From Crocinitomicaceae bacterium (GTDB lineage: Bacteria > Bacteroidota > Bacteroidia > Flavobacteriales_D > Crocinitomicaceae): a stretch of DNA of 19,877 nt. Position 1 is the first letter of the stretch. Every line of letters begins with the position of its first letter. Location: assembly GCA_023264075.1 (NCBI GenBank), contig JALQTG010000068.1, positions 1 to 19,877 of the forward strand, written 5' to 3'. The notes under the pieces are model-generated. The model saw only the letters and a list, made by a program, of their open reading frames with translations, searched no databases and had not been told where the DNA came from. This document shows positions 9,251 through 15,510 of this stretch, one piece after another. Made by a program: the position numbers and the translations under genes.

Positions 9251-9282
9251 TTGCGCCAGCGTATTCAAAATCAACAAATTTG
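9251..9282 (+). promoter_or_regulatory. Probable promoter of the SBBP/Ig surface protein gene
   Basis: TTG (9251-9253), a 21-base spacer and CAAATTTG (9275-9282) resemble the Bacteroidota -33/-7 promoter, but the -7 box has one mismatch to TAnnTTTG. A weak core promoter next to an upstream direct repeat is what an activated gene would show. The leader would be about 20 bases. Confidence 0.45.
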
Positions 9283-9304
9283 TAAGGATTTTAAACTGAA
9301 CCAA

Positions 9305-12300
9305 ATGAAAAGAACTTTTCTCTTATTAGCATCAGCTTTTCTAACATTAACAATGACAGCTCAAACCTTTGAATGGGCGAAAAGCATCGGAGGCGCTGAT
9401 TTACAAGAAGGCCACGGAATTACATTTGACGATGACGGAAATGTGTATACTTCTGGGTATTTTAGAGGAACTGCAGATTTTGACCCGGGAGCAAGCACAT
9501 TTAATCTAACTTCAGCAGGAAATAATGATGTGTTTATTTCCAAATTAGATGCATCCGGCAATTTTGTTTGGGCAAGACAATTTGGAGGAACAGGTTTTGA
9601 CGAATGTTTTAGTGTTAGCGTGGATGCGACTGGGAATGTATATGCGGTAGGTAGATTTGAAGGAACCGCCGATTTCGATCCAGGGGCGGGAGTTTTTAAC
9701 CTAATTTCAAATGGTGCTTCTGATATTTTCATATCTAAACTTGATGCATCTGGCAACTTTATTTGGGCAAAACAATTTGGAGGAACAAATATTGATGATG
9801 CTTTCGGGATTGCTCTAGACGCTTCAGGAAATGTATATGCTACTGGTAGATTTCAACAAACAGTTGATTTTAATCCTGATTTAGGAACATTCAATTTGAC
9901 TTCGGCTGGAAATTTTGATGTTTTTATTACTAAACTGGATGCATCTGGAAATTTTCTTTGGGCTAAGCAATTAGGAGGAATAGATTCTGATGAAGGATAT
10001 TCCATTACTCTGAACGATAGCGGCGATTTATTTACTACAGGTATTTTTCAAGGAACGGCGGATTTTGATCCTGGATTAGGAGTGTTTAATTTAACTTCAG
10101 GTGGATCTAATGATGTTTTCATATCTAAATTAGATGCCTCTGGTAATTTTGTTTGGGCAAAAAGAATGGGGGGAGCAGGTAACGATATTGCACGATCAAT
10201 TGCTGTTGACAATAGTAGTAACGTCCATATCACAGGTTCTTTTACAGGTACAGCGGATTTTGATCCAGGTATAGGAACATTTAATCTAATTTCTTCCGGT
10301 AGTTTTGATGCTTTTATAACTAAACTTGATGCATCTGGAAATTTTCTTTGGGCCAACAAAATAGGAGGCACCGCAGAAATTCAAGGTTTTTCCATTGCAC
10401 TTGACCCAAGCGGGAATGTATATGCTATAGGTGACTTTAGAGGTAGCGCAGGGGGAGGGACCTTTGGTTATTCTTCAATTGGATTGTCGGATATTTATAT
10501 TGCGAAGTTAGATGTAACAGGTAATTATGCTTGGATTCAGCGAATAGGAGGTGGATCAGATGATAAAGGATATGCTATTGCCGTTGATGCCAATTGGAGC
10601 ATTTACACCACGGGCTATTTTAGACTTGGAGCCGATTTTGACCCGGGTTCAGGCTCATTTAATCTGTTCTCCGCTGGAGCCGAAGATATATTCGTACACA
10701 AGATGAGTCAATGTATTAGTACGACTGGAACGGACACTCAAACTGCGTGTTATTTTTACACATGGCCACTAGATAATGTAACCTATTATGCAAGCACAAC
10801 CTCTCCAACTGTTACTCTTATAAATGCAGCAGGATGTGATAGTATAGTAACACTAAATTTAACAATCTTTTCACCGCCCGAACCAACGGGAGCTACTTCT
10901 CAATCATTCTGTAGCGGTGCAACTGTCGCTGACCTTTCGGCTACAGGAAATGGAATTCAATGGTATGCAACGAATTTCTCTGGGGAGACTCCACTCCCAG
11001 TTGGAACTGCATTGTCAAATGGAGCAACTTACTACGCTTCGCAAACAGGAGCAAACTGCGAAGGAGCCCTTTTGGCTGTAACAGTAACCGTTAATTCGCC
11101 TTCTGCACCTACAGGCCCCACATTACAAGAATTTTGTGACAATGCAACTTTAGGAGATTTATCAGCTTCAGGTACCAATATACAATGGTACAATGTAGCG
11201 ACAGGTGGAACTGCCCTTTTGAGTGGAACTGTCCTTATAAATGGGGAAACCTACTACGCTTCTCAAACGGTTAGTGGTTGTGAAAGCTCCAGCCGACTGC
11301 CCGTAACTGTAACTATAAATACACCGACAGCACCAACAGGCTCAAATACACAATCATTGTGTAATGCCGCCACTGTTGCCGACTTAACAGCTACTGGGAC
11401 TGGAATTCTGTGGTATGCTACAGCTTCTGGTGGATCTCCTCTAGCAGTTGGAACAGTTTTATCGAACGGATCATCTTATTTTGCTTCGCAGACAATTAAT
11501 GGATGTGAAAGTACTTCACGCTTTGAAGTTACAGTAACAATTAATGATCCGGCCGCTCCAACGGGAAGTGCTTCGCAAACATTCTGTAACACGGGAACGA
11601 TTGCAGATCTTTCAGCGACTGGAACAGGAATTCTGTGGTACGATGCAGCTACAAGTGGTAACGTGCTTTCAGCAGGAGCAGCCCTAGTGGACGGAACAAC
11701 ATACTACGCAACTCAGACGGTAGGAGGGTGCGAGAGTTCTGCTACACTTGCTGTAGCAGCAACTGTGAACTCACCTGCAGCACCGACGGGAGCTTCATCA
11801 CAATCATTCTGTAACGCAGGAACGGTAACAGATCTTTCAGTAGCTGGAACTGGAATTCAGTGGTATGATGCCGCTACAAGTGGCAACCTACTCTCAGCAG
11901 GAACAGCGTTGATTGATGGAACAACATACTACGCAACGCAAACAGTTGGAGGATGCGAGAGTTCAGCTACAATTGCTGTAACTGCGACTTTGAACACGCC
12001 TGCTGCACCAACAGGAACAGCAACACAAGCATTTTGCGGATCAGGATTGGTAAGTGATTTGTCCGTAACTGGTTCCAACATTACTTGGTATGATGCAGCA
12101 ACTTCCGGAAATGTGGTAACTGGTGCATCAGCTTTAGTGGATGGCACTACATATTATGCGACACAAACGGTCGCTGGATGTGAAAGTGTGAACGTATTAG
12201 CTGTAACGGCAACGATCAATGCTATTCCATCTGCACCAACAGGAAGTGCATCGCAAACTTTCTGTAACACTGGAACGATCGCAGATCTTTCAGCAACTGG

Positions 12301-13111
12301 AATAGGAATTCAGTGGTATACTTCCGCAACTGGTGGAACAGCATTGACTTCCGGTACGGCACTTACGACTGGTTCTTACTTCGCTTCTCAAACAGTTAAC
12401 GCTTGTGAAAGCAACGATCGTACTGAAGTAGCGGTGAACATCATTACCCCTTCTACTCCAACAGGAGATGCTACTCAAAACTTCTGTTCAGCTTCAACAG
12501 TAGCTGATCTTACTGCTACCGGAACGGCTATCCAGTGGTACAACCAAGCTACCGGTGGAACAGCATTAGCAGCGGGAACTGCGCTTTCCAACGGAACGTA
12601 TTATGCTTCACAAACCATCAACGGATGCGAAAGTCAGCGCTTGGAAGTAACCGTAACGGTAACCGTATTGGATAATACAGTAACGGAAAATGGACTGACA
12701 TTAACAGCGAATCAAACAGGTGCTGCTTACACATGGGTAGATTGCAACAACGGCAACCAACCAATTGCTGGAGCAACCACTCAATCTTACACAGCATCAG
12801 CCAATGGAAGTTACGCGGTAAACGTGGAACAAAACGGTTGTTCGGTAACTAGCAACTGTGTGGCAATTACTACCGTAGGGTTGGATGACTTTCAAGCCGG
12901 ATTATTCCGTATCTATCCAAATCCAACATCAACAGTACTCCACATTGAATTGGAAAAAGCGACGGGTATTCGTTTATTGGATGTAACTGGTAAACTTCTT
13001 CTCGAAGAGAAAGGTGTCGCAGTTTACACGATTGATGTAACGCATCTGACAACAGGTCTGTACATCATCGAAACGGCTGAAGGCGCAAAAGCGAAGTTTG
13101 TGAAACAATAA
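9305..13111 (+). CDS. Secreted multidomain surface protein: seven SBBP repeats, eight Ig-like repeats, T9SS sorting domain
   Basis: From the ATG at 9305 this is a 1268-residue exported protein. A signal peptide (1-20, ending in TAQ) is followed by seven SBBP-type repeats of about 65 residues, marked by Trp at 24, 89, 154, 219, 284, 349 and 410. They share the pattern ADFDPG..FNL.S.G..D.FI.KLDASGNF.WAK..GG; repeat 6 is shorter (61) and lacks DFDPG. A linker (about 472-526, with TGTDTQTAC) leads to eight CHU_C-like Ig repeats starting at the PTG residues 527, 602, 677, 752, 827, 902, 978 and 1052, each with two cysteines. A further beta domain and a C-terminal type A sorting domain (YPNP at 1204, ending KFVKQ) follow. 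The protein should leave through the type IX system and be attached or released at the surface. A role in adhesion is likely but unproven. The TTG at 9251 was rejected because it lies before the signal peptide. Confidence 0.9.
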   Translation: MKRTFLLLASAFLTLTMTAQTFEWAKSIGGADLQEGHGITFDDDGNVYTSGYFRGTADFDPGASTFNLTSAGNNDVFISKLDASGNFVWARQFGGTGFDECFSVSVDATGNVYAVGRFEGTADFDPGAGVFNLISNGASDIFISKLDASGNFIWAKQFGGTNIDDAFGIALDASGNVYATGRFQQTVDFNPDLGTFNLTSAGNFDVFITKLDASGNFLWAKQLGGIDSDEGYSITLNDSGDLFTTGIFQGTADFDPGLGVFNLTSGGSNDVFISKLDASGNFVWAKRMGGAGNDIARSIAVDNSSNVHITGSFTGTADFDPGIGTFNLISSGSFDAFITKLDASGNFLWANKIGGTAEIQGFSIALDPSGNVYAIGDFRGSAGGGTFGYSSIGLSDIYIAKLDVTGNYAWIQRIGGGSDDKGYAIAVDANWSIYTTGYFRLGADFDPGSGSFNLFSAGAEDIFVHKMSQCISTTGTDTQTACYFYTWPLDNVTYYASTTSPTVTLINAAGCDSIVTLNLTIFSPPEPTGATSQSFCSGATVADLSATGNGIQWYATNFSGETPLPVGTALSNGATYYASQTGANCEGALLAVTVTVNSPSAPTGPTLQEFCDNATLGDLSASGTNIQWYNVATGGTALLSGTVLINGETYYASQTVSGCESSSRLPVTVTINTPTAPTGSNTQSLCNAATVADLTATGTGILWYATASGGSPLAVGTVLSNGSSYFASQTINGCESTSRFEVTVTINDPAAPTGSASQTFCNTGTIADLSATGTGILWYDAATSGNVLSAGAALVDGTTYYATQTVGGCESSATLAVAATVNSPAAPTGASSQSFCNAGTVTDLSVAGTGIQWYDAATSGNLLSAGTALIDGTTYYATQTVGGCESSATIAVTATLNTPAAPTGTATQAFCGSGLVSDLSVTGSNITWYDAATSGNVVTGASALVDGTTYYATQTVAGCESVNVLAVTATINAIPSAPTGSASQTFCNTGTIADLSATGIGIQWYTSATGGTALTSGTALTTGSYFASQTVNACESNDRTEVAVNIITPSTPTGDATQNFCSASTVADLTATGTAIQWYNQATGGTALAAGTALSNGTYYASQTINGCESQRLEVTVTVTVLDNTVTENGLTLTANQTGAAYTWVDCNNGNQPIAGATTQSYTASANGSYAVNVEQNGCSVTSNCVAITTVGLDDFQAGLFRIYPNPTSTVLHIELEKATGIRLLDVTGKLLLEEKGVAVYTIDVTHLTTGLYIIETAEGAKAKFVKQ
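9374..10720 (+). repeat. Seven in-frame SBBP repeats (195-bp period)
   Basis: Seven units with Trp codons at 9374, 9569, 9764, 9959, 10154, 10349 and 10532 are spaced 195 bases apart (183 for the sixth). They are coding repeats; the number seven fits one closed seven-bladed propeller. Confidence 0.85.
10883..12675 (+). repeat. Eight in-frame Ig-like repeats (225-bp period)
   Basis: Units start at the PTG codons at 10883, 11108, 11333, 11558, 11783, 12008, 12236 and 12458, giving periods of 75, 75, 75, 75, 75, 76 and 74 codons. Each carries an FC and a CE(S/G) cysteine, probably a disulfide pair. Units 4-6 share WYDAATSGN and YYATQTV, and units 4 and 7 share a near-identical first third, a mosaic pattern pointing to recombination between units. 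Confidence 0.85.
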
Positions 13112-13134
13112 GAAAAGATAGCTAACCACTAACC

Positions 13135-13169
13135 AAACCCGTTTTCAGTATGCCTGAAAACGGGTTTTT
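13135..13169 (+). terminator. Intrinsic terminator after the SBBP/Ig surface protein gene
   Basis: A perfect 14-bp stem, with arms 13135-13148 and 13154-13167 around the loop TATGC, ends in a run of five T (13165-13169). It starts 23 bases after the stop codon. This is a strong Rho-independent terminator and separates the gene from the LamG gene, which has its own promoter. Confidence 0.92.
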
Positions 13170-13173
13170 GTTG

Positions 13174-13205
13174 TTCACAAACTCAAACCCGCTATTCACA
13201 AAGTC
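13174..13205 (+). promoter_or_regulatory. Direct-repeat operator upstream of the LamG surface protein gene
   Basis: TTCACAAACTC (13174-13184) and TTCACAAAGTC (13195-13205) are 21 bases apart. The second copy ends two bases before a TTG (13208-13210). The start of the second copy is 68 bases from the ATG, against 67 bases at the upstream gene. It begins only four bases after the T tract of the preceding terminator, so it belongs to the LamG gene. Confidence 0.6.
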
Positions 13206-13207
13206 GA

Positions 13208-13240
13208 TTGGGGAAAATTGCAGGGCTCGGTATAAGTTTG
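13208..13240 (+). promoter_or_regulatory. Probable promoter of the LamG surface protein gene
   Basis: TTG (13208-13210), a 22-base spacer and TAAGTTTG (13233-13240), which is a perfect Bacteroidota -7 box, predict a start near 13244 and a leader of about 19 bases. Confidence 0.6.
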
Positions 13241-13262
13241 TAGGAATTTAATTTAAAATGAT

Positions 13263-14222
13263 ATGAAAATAATTTTACTTATTTGTACGCTGTTTGCCGG
13301 AAACGCTATGGCACAGATCCCAACGGACAATCTTTTGGTGCATATGAATTTTAACCAAAATGTCACCAATCTAATTGATGCTACAAATGCAACGGTTATT
13401 GGAGATCCTGTTAGCTATGATGCTGATCGATTTGGAAATGCTGCACAAAGCGTAACCCTTTCTAATCTTCCACAATCTTACCTCAGTTTGGGAGACATAG
13501 ACCTCATTGACCCTAATTATTCCATTTCTTTTTGGATGAGACACGGGACTATTACCGCATCAACGCAATTCAAAGCTTTTTCAAAACGAGAAGCTTGTAC
13601 TGGAGGTTCTTTTATCGATATTACTCTGGATGAAACCGCACAAAGCCTCATATTGGAATCAGGCGCTCAAGGGGATTACGCTGCAAATACAACTGCGGTA
13701 TTTTCTCATCCAAATATATGGAAACATGTAGTCATAGTGGTAGACCAAGCTTCAGAGCAATCATTGATTTACATTGATGGTGCACAAGAACAAGTCGCGA
13801 ACTGGAATAACCCTTTGAATAATGGCACCATGGATAATAACGCCAGTTTTTTAATTGGTCATTCTCCTTGTGTCAATGGGTCTTCAGTAACTGGTTTTTT
13901 GGGGCAGATGGATGACTTGCGAATTTACACTAGACCTCTAACACAAGCGGAAGTACTCTCTTTATTTAACGAACCAAATCCAACGGCATCCATTTCTGAA
14001 CTTTCGATTAATCCATTATCCATCTACCCTAATCCTGCATCCAGCCAAATAAATTTGAAAGCAACACAACCAACAACAGCAGTTATTACAGCCACGAATG
14101 GAACGATACTTGAAAATATAGATCTCAACGGTGAAATCACTATTGACGTTTCGGCTTATGCTCAGGGTGTCTACTTCATCCGCACTGCTGAAGGGCAAAC
14201 AGTAAAGTTCATTAAGCACTAG
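13263..14222 (+). CDS. Secreted LamG/ConA-like domain protein with T9SS sorting domain
   Basis: This 319-residue protein has a signal peptide (1-18, ending AMAQ), a LamG/concanavalin-like jellyroll domain (about 24-235) and a type A sorting domain (about 245-319). The jellyroll shows NLLVHMNFN, YSISFWMRHG, WKHVVIVVDQ, LIYIDGAQE and GQMDDLRIYTRPLTQAEV, a classic end of such domains. YPNP starts at 255 and the protein ends KFIKH. It should be exported through the type IX system. LamG domains often bind glycans, but the ligand is unknown. The sorting domain resembles that of the preceding gene (FVKQ/FIKH ends, TAEG motif), so both use the same export route. The ATG at 13258 in another frame stops at once and is not used. 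Confidence 0.9.
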   Translation: MKIILLICTLFAGNAMAQIPTDNLLVHMNFNQNVTNLIDATNATVIGDPVSYDADRFGNAAQSVTLSNLPQSYLSLGDIDLIDPNYSISFWMRHGTITASTQFKAFSKREACTGGSFIDITLDETAQSLILESGAQGDYAANTTAVFSHPNIWKHVVIVVDQASEQSLIYIDGAQEQVANWNNPLNNGTMDNNASFLIGHSPCVNGSSVTGFLGQMDDLRIYTRPLTQAEVLSLFNEPNPTASISELSINPLSIYPNPASSQINLKATQPTTAVITATNGTILENIDLNGEITIDVSAYAQGVYFIRTAEGQTVKFIKH

Positions 14223-14246
14223 ATGAATATTACAACGCCACCTACT

Positions 14247-14297
14247 AATGTCATTTCAAGCGGAGAAGGTTCCAGCGTTTCCGTTTGAGATGGCATT
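14247..14297 (+). other. Long hairpin with G-U pairs between the LamG gene and sufE
   Basis: Arms 14247-14264 and 14280-14297 pair over 18 positions around a 15-base loop. Three of the pairs are G-U wobbles in + strand RNA, which would be A-C mismatches in - strand RNA, so the structure favours the + transcript. There is no T tract. It is probably a 3' end or stability element of the LamG message. Confidence 0.55.
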
Positions 14298-14334
14298 TGT
14301 AAATATTCTAACACAAAAAATCTGAAATTTCAAG

Positions 14335-14342
14335 TACCTTTG
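14335..14342 (+). promoter_or_regulatory. Bacteroidota -7 box upstream of sufE
   Basis: TACCTTTG, identical to the box at sufS, ends four bases before the sufE ATG. A leaderless or nearly leaderless message is predicted. No TTG is seen at the -33 distance. Confidence 0.6.
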
Positions 14343-14346
14343 TGTT

Positions 14347-14766
14347 ATGAAATCAATCCAAGAAATAGAACAAGAAATAATCGACGAATTCTCCATTTAC
14401 GATGATTGGATGGACAAATATGAATACATCATTGAATTAGGCAAAGACCTTCCACTTATTGACGCTTCCAAAAAAACGGACGACAAGTTAATCAAAGGAT
14501 GTCAGAGTAGGGTTTGGGTGGATGCCGAAAAAAAAGACGGTAAAATGATCTTCACGGCTGATTCTGATGCGATAATTACAAAAGGAATCATCGGTCTTCT
14601 GATACGCGTTTTGAGTCACCAAACTCCTGAGGAAGTGGCGAAAGCAGAGTTGGGTTTCATTAAAGAAATAGGTCTTCAAGAGCACCTTTCCCCTACTCGT
14701 TCCAATGGACTAGTCAGTATGATTCAGCAAATGAAATTAGCGGCCATTAAACAATCTGCGCTTTGA
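14347..14766 (+). CDS. sufE: SufE, sulfur acceptor and activator of SufS
   Basis: This 139-residue protein is SufE, which accepts sulfur from the SufS persulfide on its own cysteine and passes it to SufB. The catalytic cysteine is C52 in LIKGCQSRVW, matching E. coli SufE C51. The length and the end (ARSNGL-like block TRSNGLVSMIQQMK) fit the family. In this window it is separated from sufS by the sensor and surface protein genes but carries the same promoter box and spacing as sufS. The next gene overlaps its stop codon. Confidence 0.95.
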   Translation: MKSIQEIEQEIIDEFSIYDDWMDKYEYIIELGKDLPLIDASKKTDDKLIKGCQSRVWVDAEKKDGKMIFTADSDAIITKGIIGLLIRVLSHQTPEEVAKAELGFIKEIGLQEHLSPTRSNGLVSMIQQMKLAAIKQSAL

Positions 14767-14999
14767 GGTTACTCTGGATTACTGCGCTATTAGCCGGTGT
14801 TCTTCTTTTGTTCACGGGGTGTAAAGATCCAGAAATGGATGCGCTGATGGAAGAATACTGCTCCTGTCTTAATAAAAACAAAGGAGATATTGAGGGGCGT
14901 TTTGAATGCATTGAATTAATGGATAGTATTCAATCCAAATACAAGCATCAACCACGGAAGCTTCAACAAGTACTCGATAAGACGAATGATTGCTTCTAG
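14763..14999 (+). CDS. Small Cys-containing lipoprotein
   Basis: This 78-residue protein starts with TTG at 14763, overlapping the sufE TGA in the sequence TTGA, which suggests translational coupling. The start is supported by a full lipoprotein signal: R2, a hydrophobic stretch, and the lipobox LFTGC with the lipidated Cys at 20. The mature part has a CxC pair (YCSCL) and two more cysteines, the last just before the end (DCF). It is probably anchored in a membrane facing the periplasm. Function is not recognised. The next in-frame ATG (14835) would lose the signal, so TTG is preferred. Confidence 0.7.
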   Translation: MRLLWITALLAGVLLLFTGCKDPEMDALMEEYCSCLNKNKGDIEGRFECIELMDSIQSKYKHQPRKLQQVLDKTNDCF

Positions 15000-15000
15000 C

Positions 15001-15378
15001 CTACATTAAATTGGACAGAAAACGCTCGAGATTTTCGTTTTTCGGCAACTCATCACTTCCTAGAAATAATAATTTAGAAGGCTTATTCCGCTCCAACCAC
15101 ATTTCAAAATTTGATTTTGTAGCCGCTAGTGTTCCATTAATATCTATCCGATGACCTGGACGATTACTGTTATCGAGTAGTCCCTGTAATTCTTCAATTT
15201 CTTTAGAAATATTATGATTTTCGTGGAAAACAACAACTCCATCTACTAACTCATCAATGTCTTGTGATTTACTTTCAATGCGCTCAATGGTTAACGCCTT
15301 ATTGCTGGCCCACTCCTCAATACTTTTAGAGAATGGATTTAGGTCAGACAGGAATATGGTAGTTACTTTATTCTTCAT
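15001..15378 (-). CDS. Conserved-looking hypothetical protein, 125 residues
   Basis: This is a soluble protein with no signal peptide or membrane segment and alternating beta/alpha character (KVTTIFLSDL, DGVVVFHEN, SKLLFLGSDEL), which suggests a small Rossmann-like or flavodoxin-like fold. I do not recognise the family. It has its own promoter on the - strand and ends tail to tail with the lipoprotein gene, one base between stop codons. It lies downstream of the arginine decarboxylase in the same direction after a 132-base gap, so it is probably separately transcribed. Confidence 0.7.
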   Translation of the reverse strand: MKNKVTTIFLSDLNPFSKSIEEWASNKALTIERIESKSQDIDELVDGVVVFHENHNISKEIEELQGLLDNSNRPGHRIDINGTLAATKSNFEMWLERNKPSKLLFLGSDELPKNENLERFLSNLM

Positions 15379-15415
15379 CAGAAATTTAAAGGCTAAGCCT
15401 TTTTAAAACCGATTG

Positions 15416-15444
15416 CAAAAATAACAAGAATACCGACATTTCAA
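15416..15444 (-). promoter_or_regulatory. Promoter of the 125-residue protein gene
   Basis: On the - strand, TTG (15444-15442), an 18-base spacer and TATTTTTG (15423-15416) match the Bacteroidota promoter. The leader of about 34 bases holds a short dyad, AAAGGC-TTA-GCCTTT (15388-15402). Confidence 0.55.
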
Positions 15445-15510
15445 TTGAAATTGCACAAAACTCATCGAATATTTTCTTCAAAAAAAGAAAGGCGACTTAT
15501 TCTAACTGAT

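Noticed and set aside
9361..9756. Open frame of 131 residues on the - strand within the SBBP repeats (and a similar one at 10048-10371)
   Set aside because: They mirror the repeated + strand coding sequence and change with it; no promoter or family resemblance.
10883..12675. Regular 225-bp repeats that could suggest a repeat array of non-coding type
   Set aside because: The period is a whole number of codons, the frame is open throughout and the units are Ig-like protein domains; there are no short identical repeats with unique spacers.
13258..13265. ATG at 13258 as start of the LamG gene
   Set aside because: It reads ATG ATA TGA and stops at once; the ATG at 13263 opens the signal peptide.
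15388..15402. Dyad AAAGGC-TTA-GCCTTT as a terminator
   Set aside because: It is short, has a three-base loop and only a short T run on the + strand, and no + strand gene ends before it; it lies in the leader of the - strand gene.
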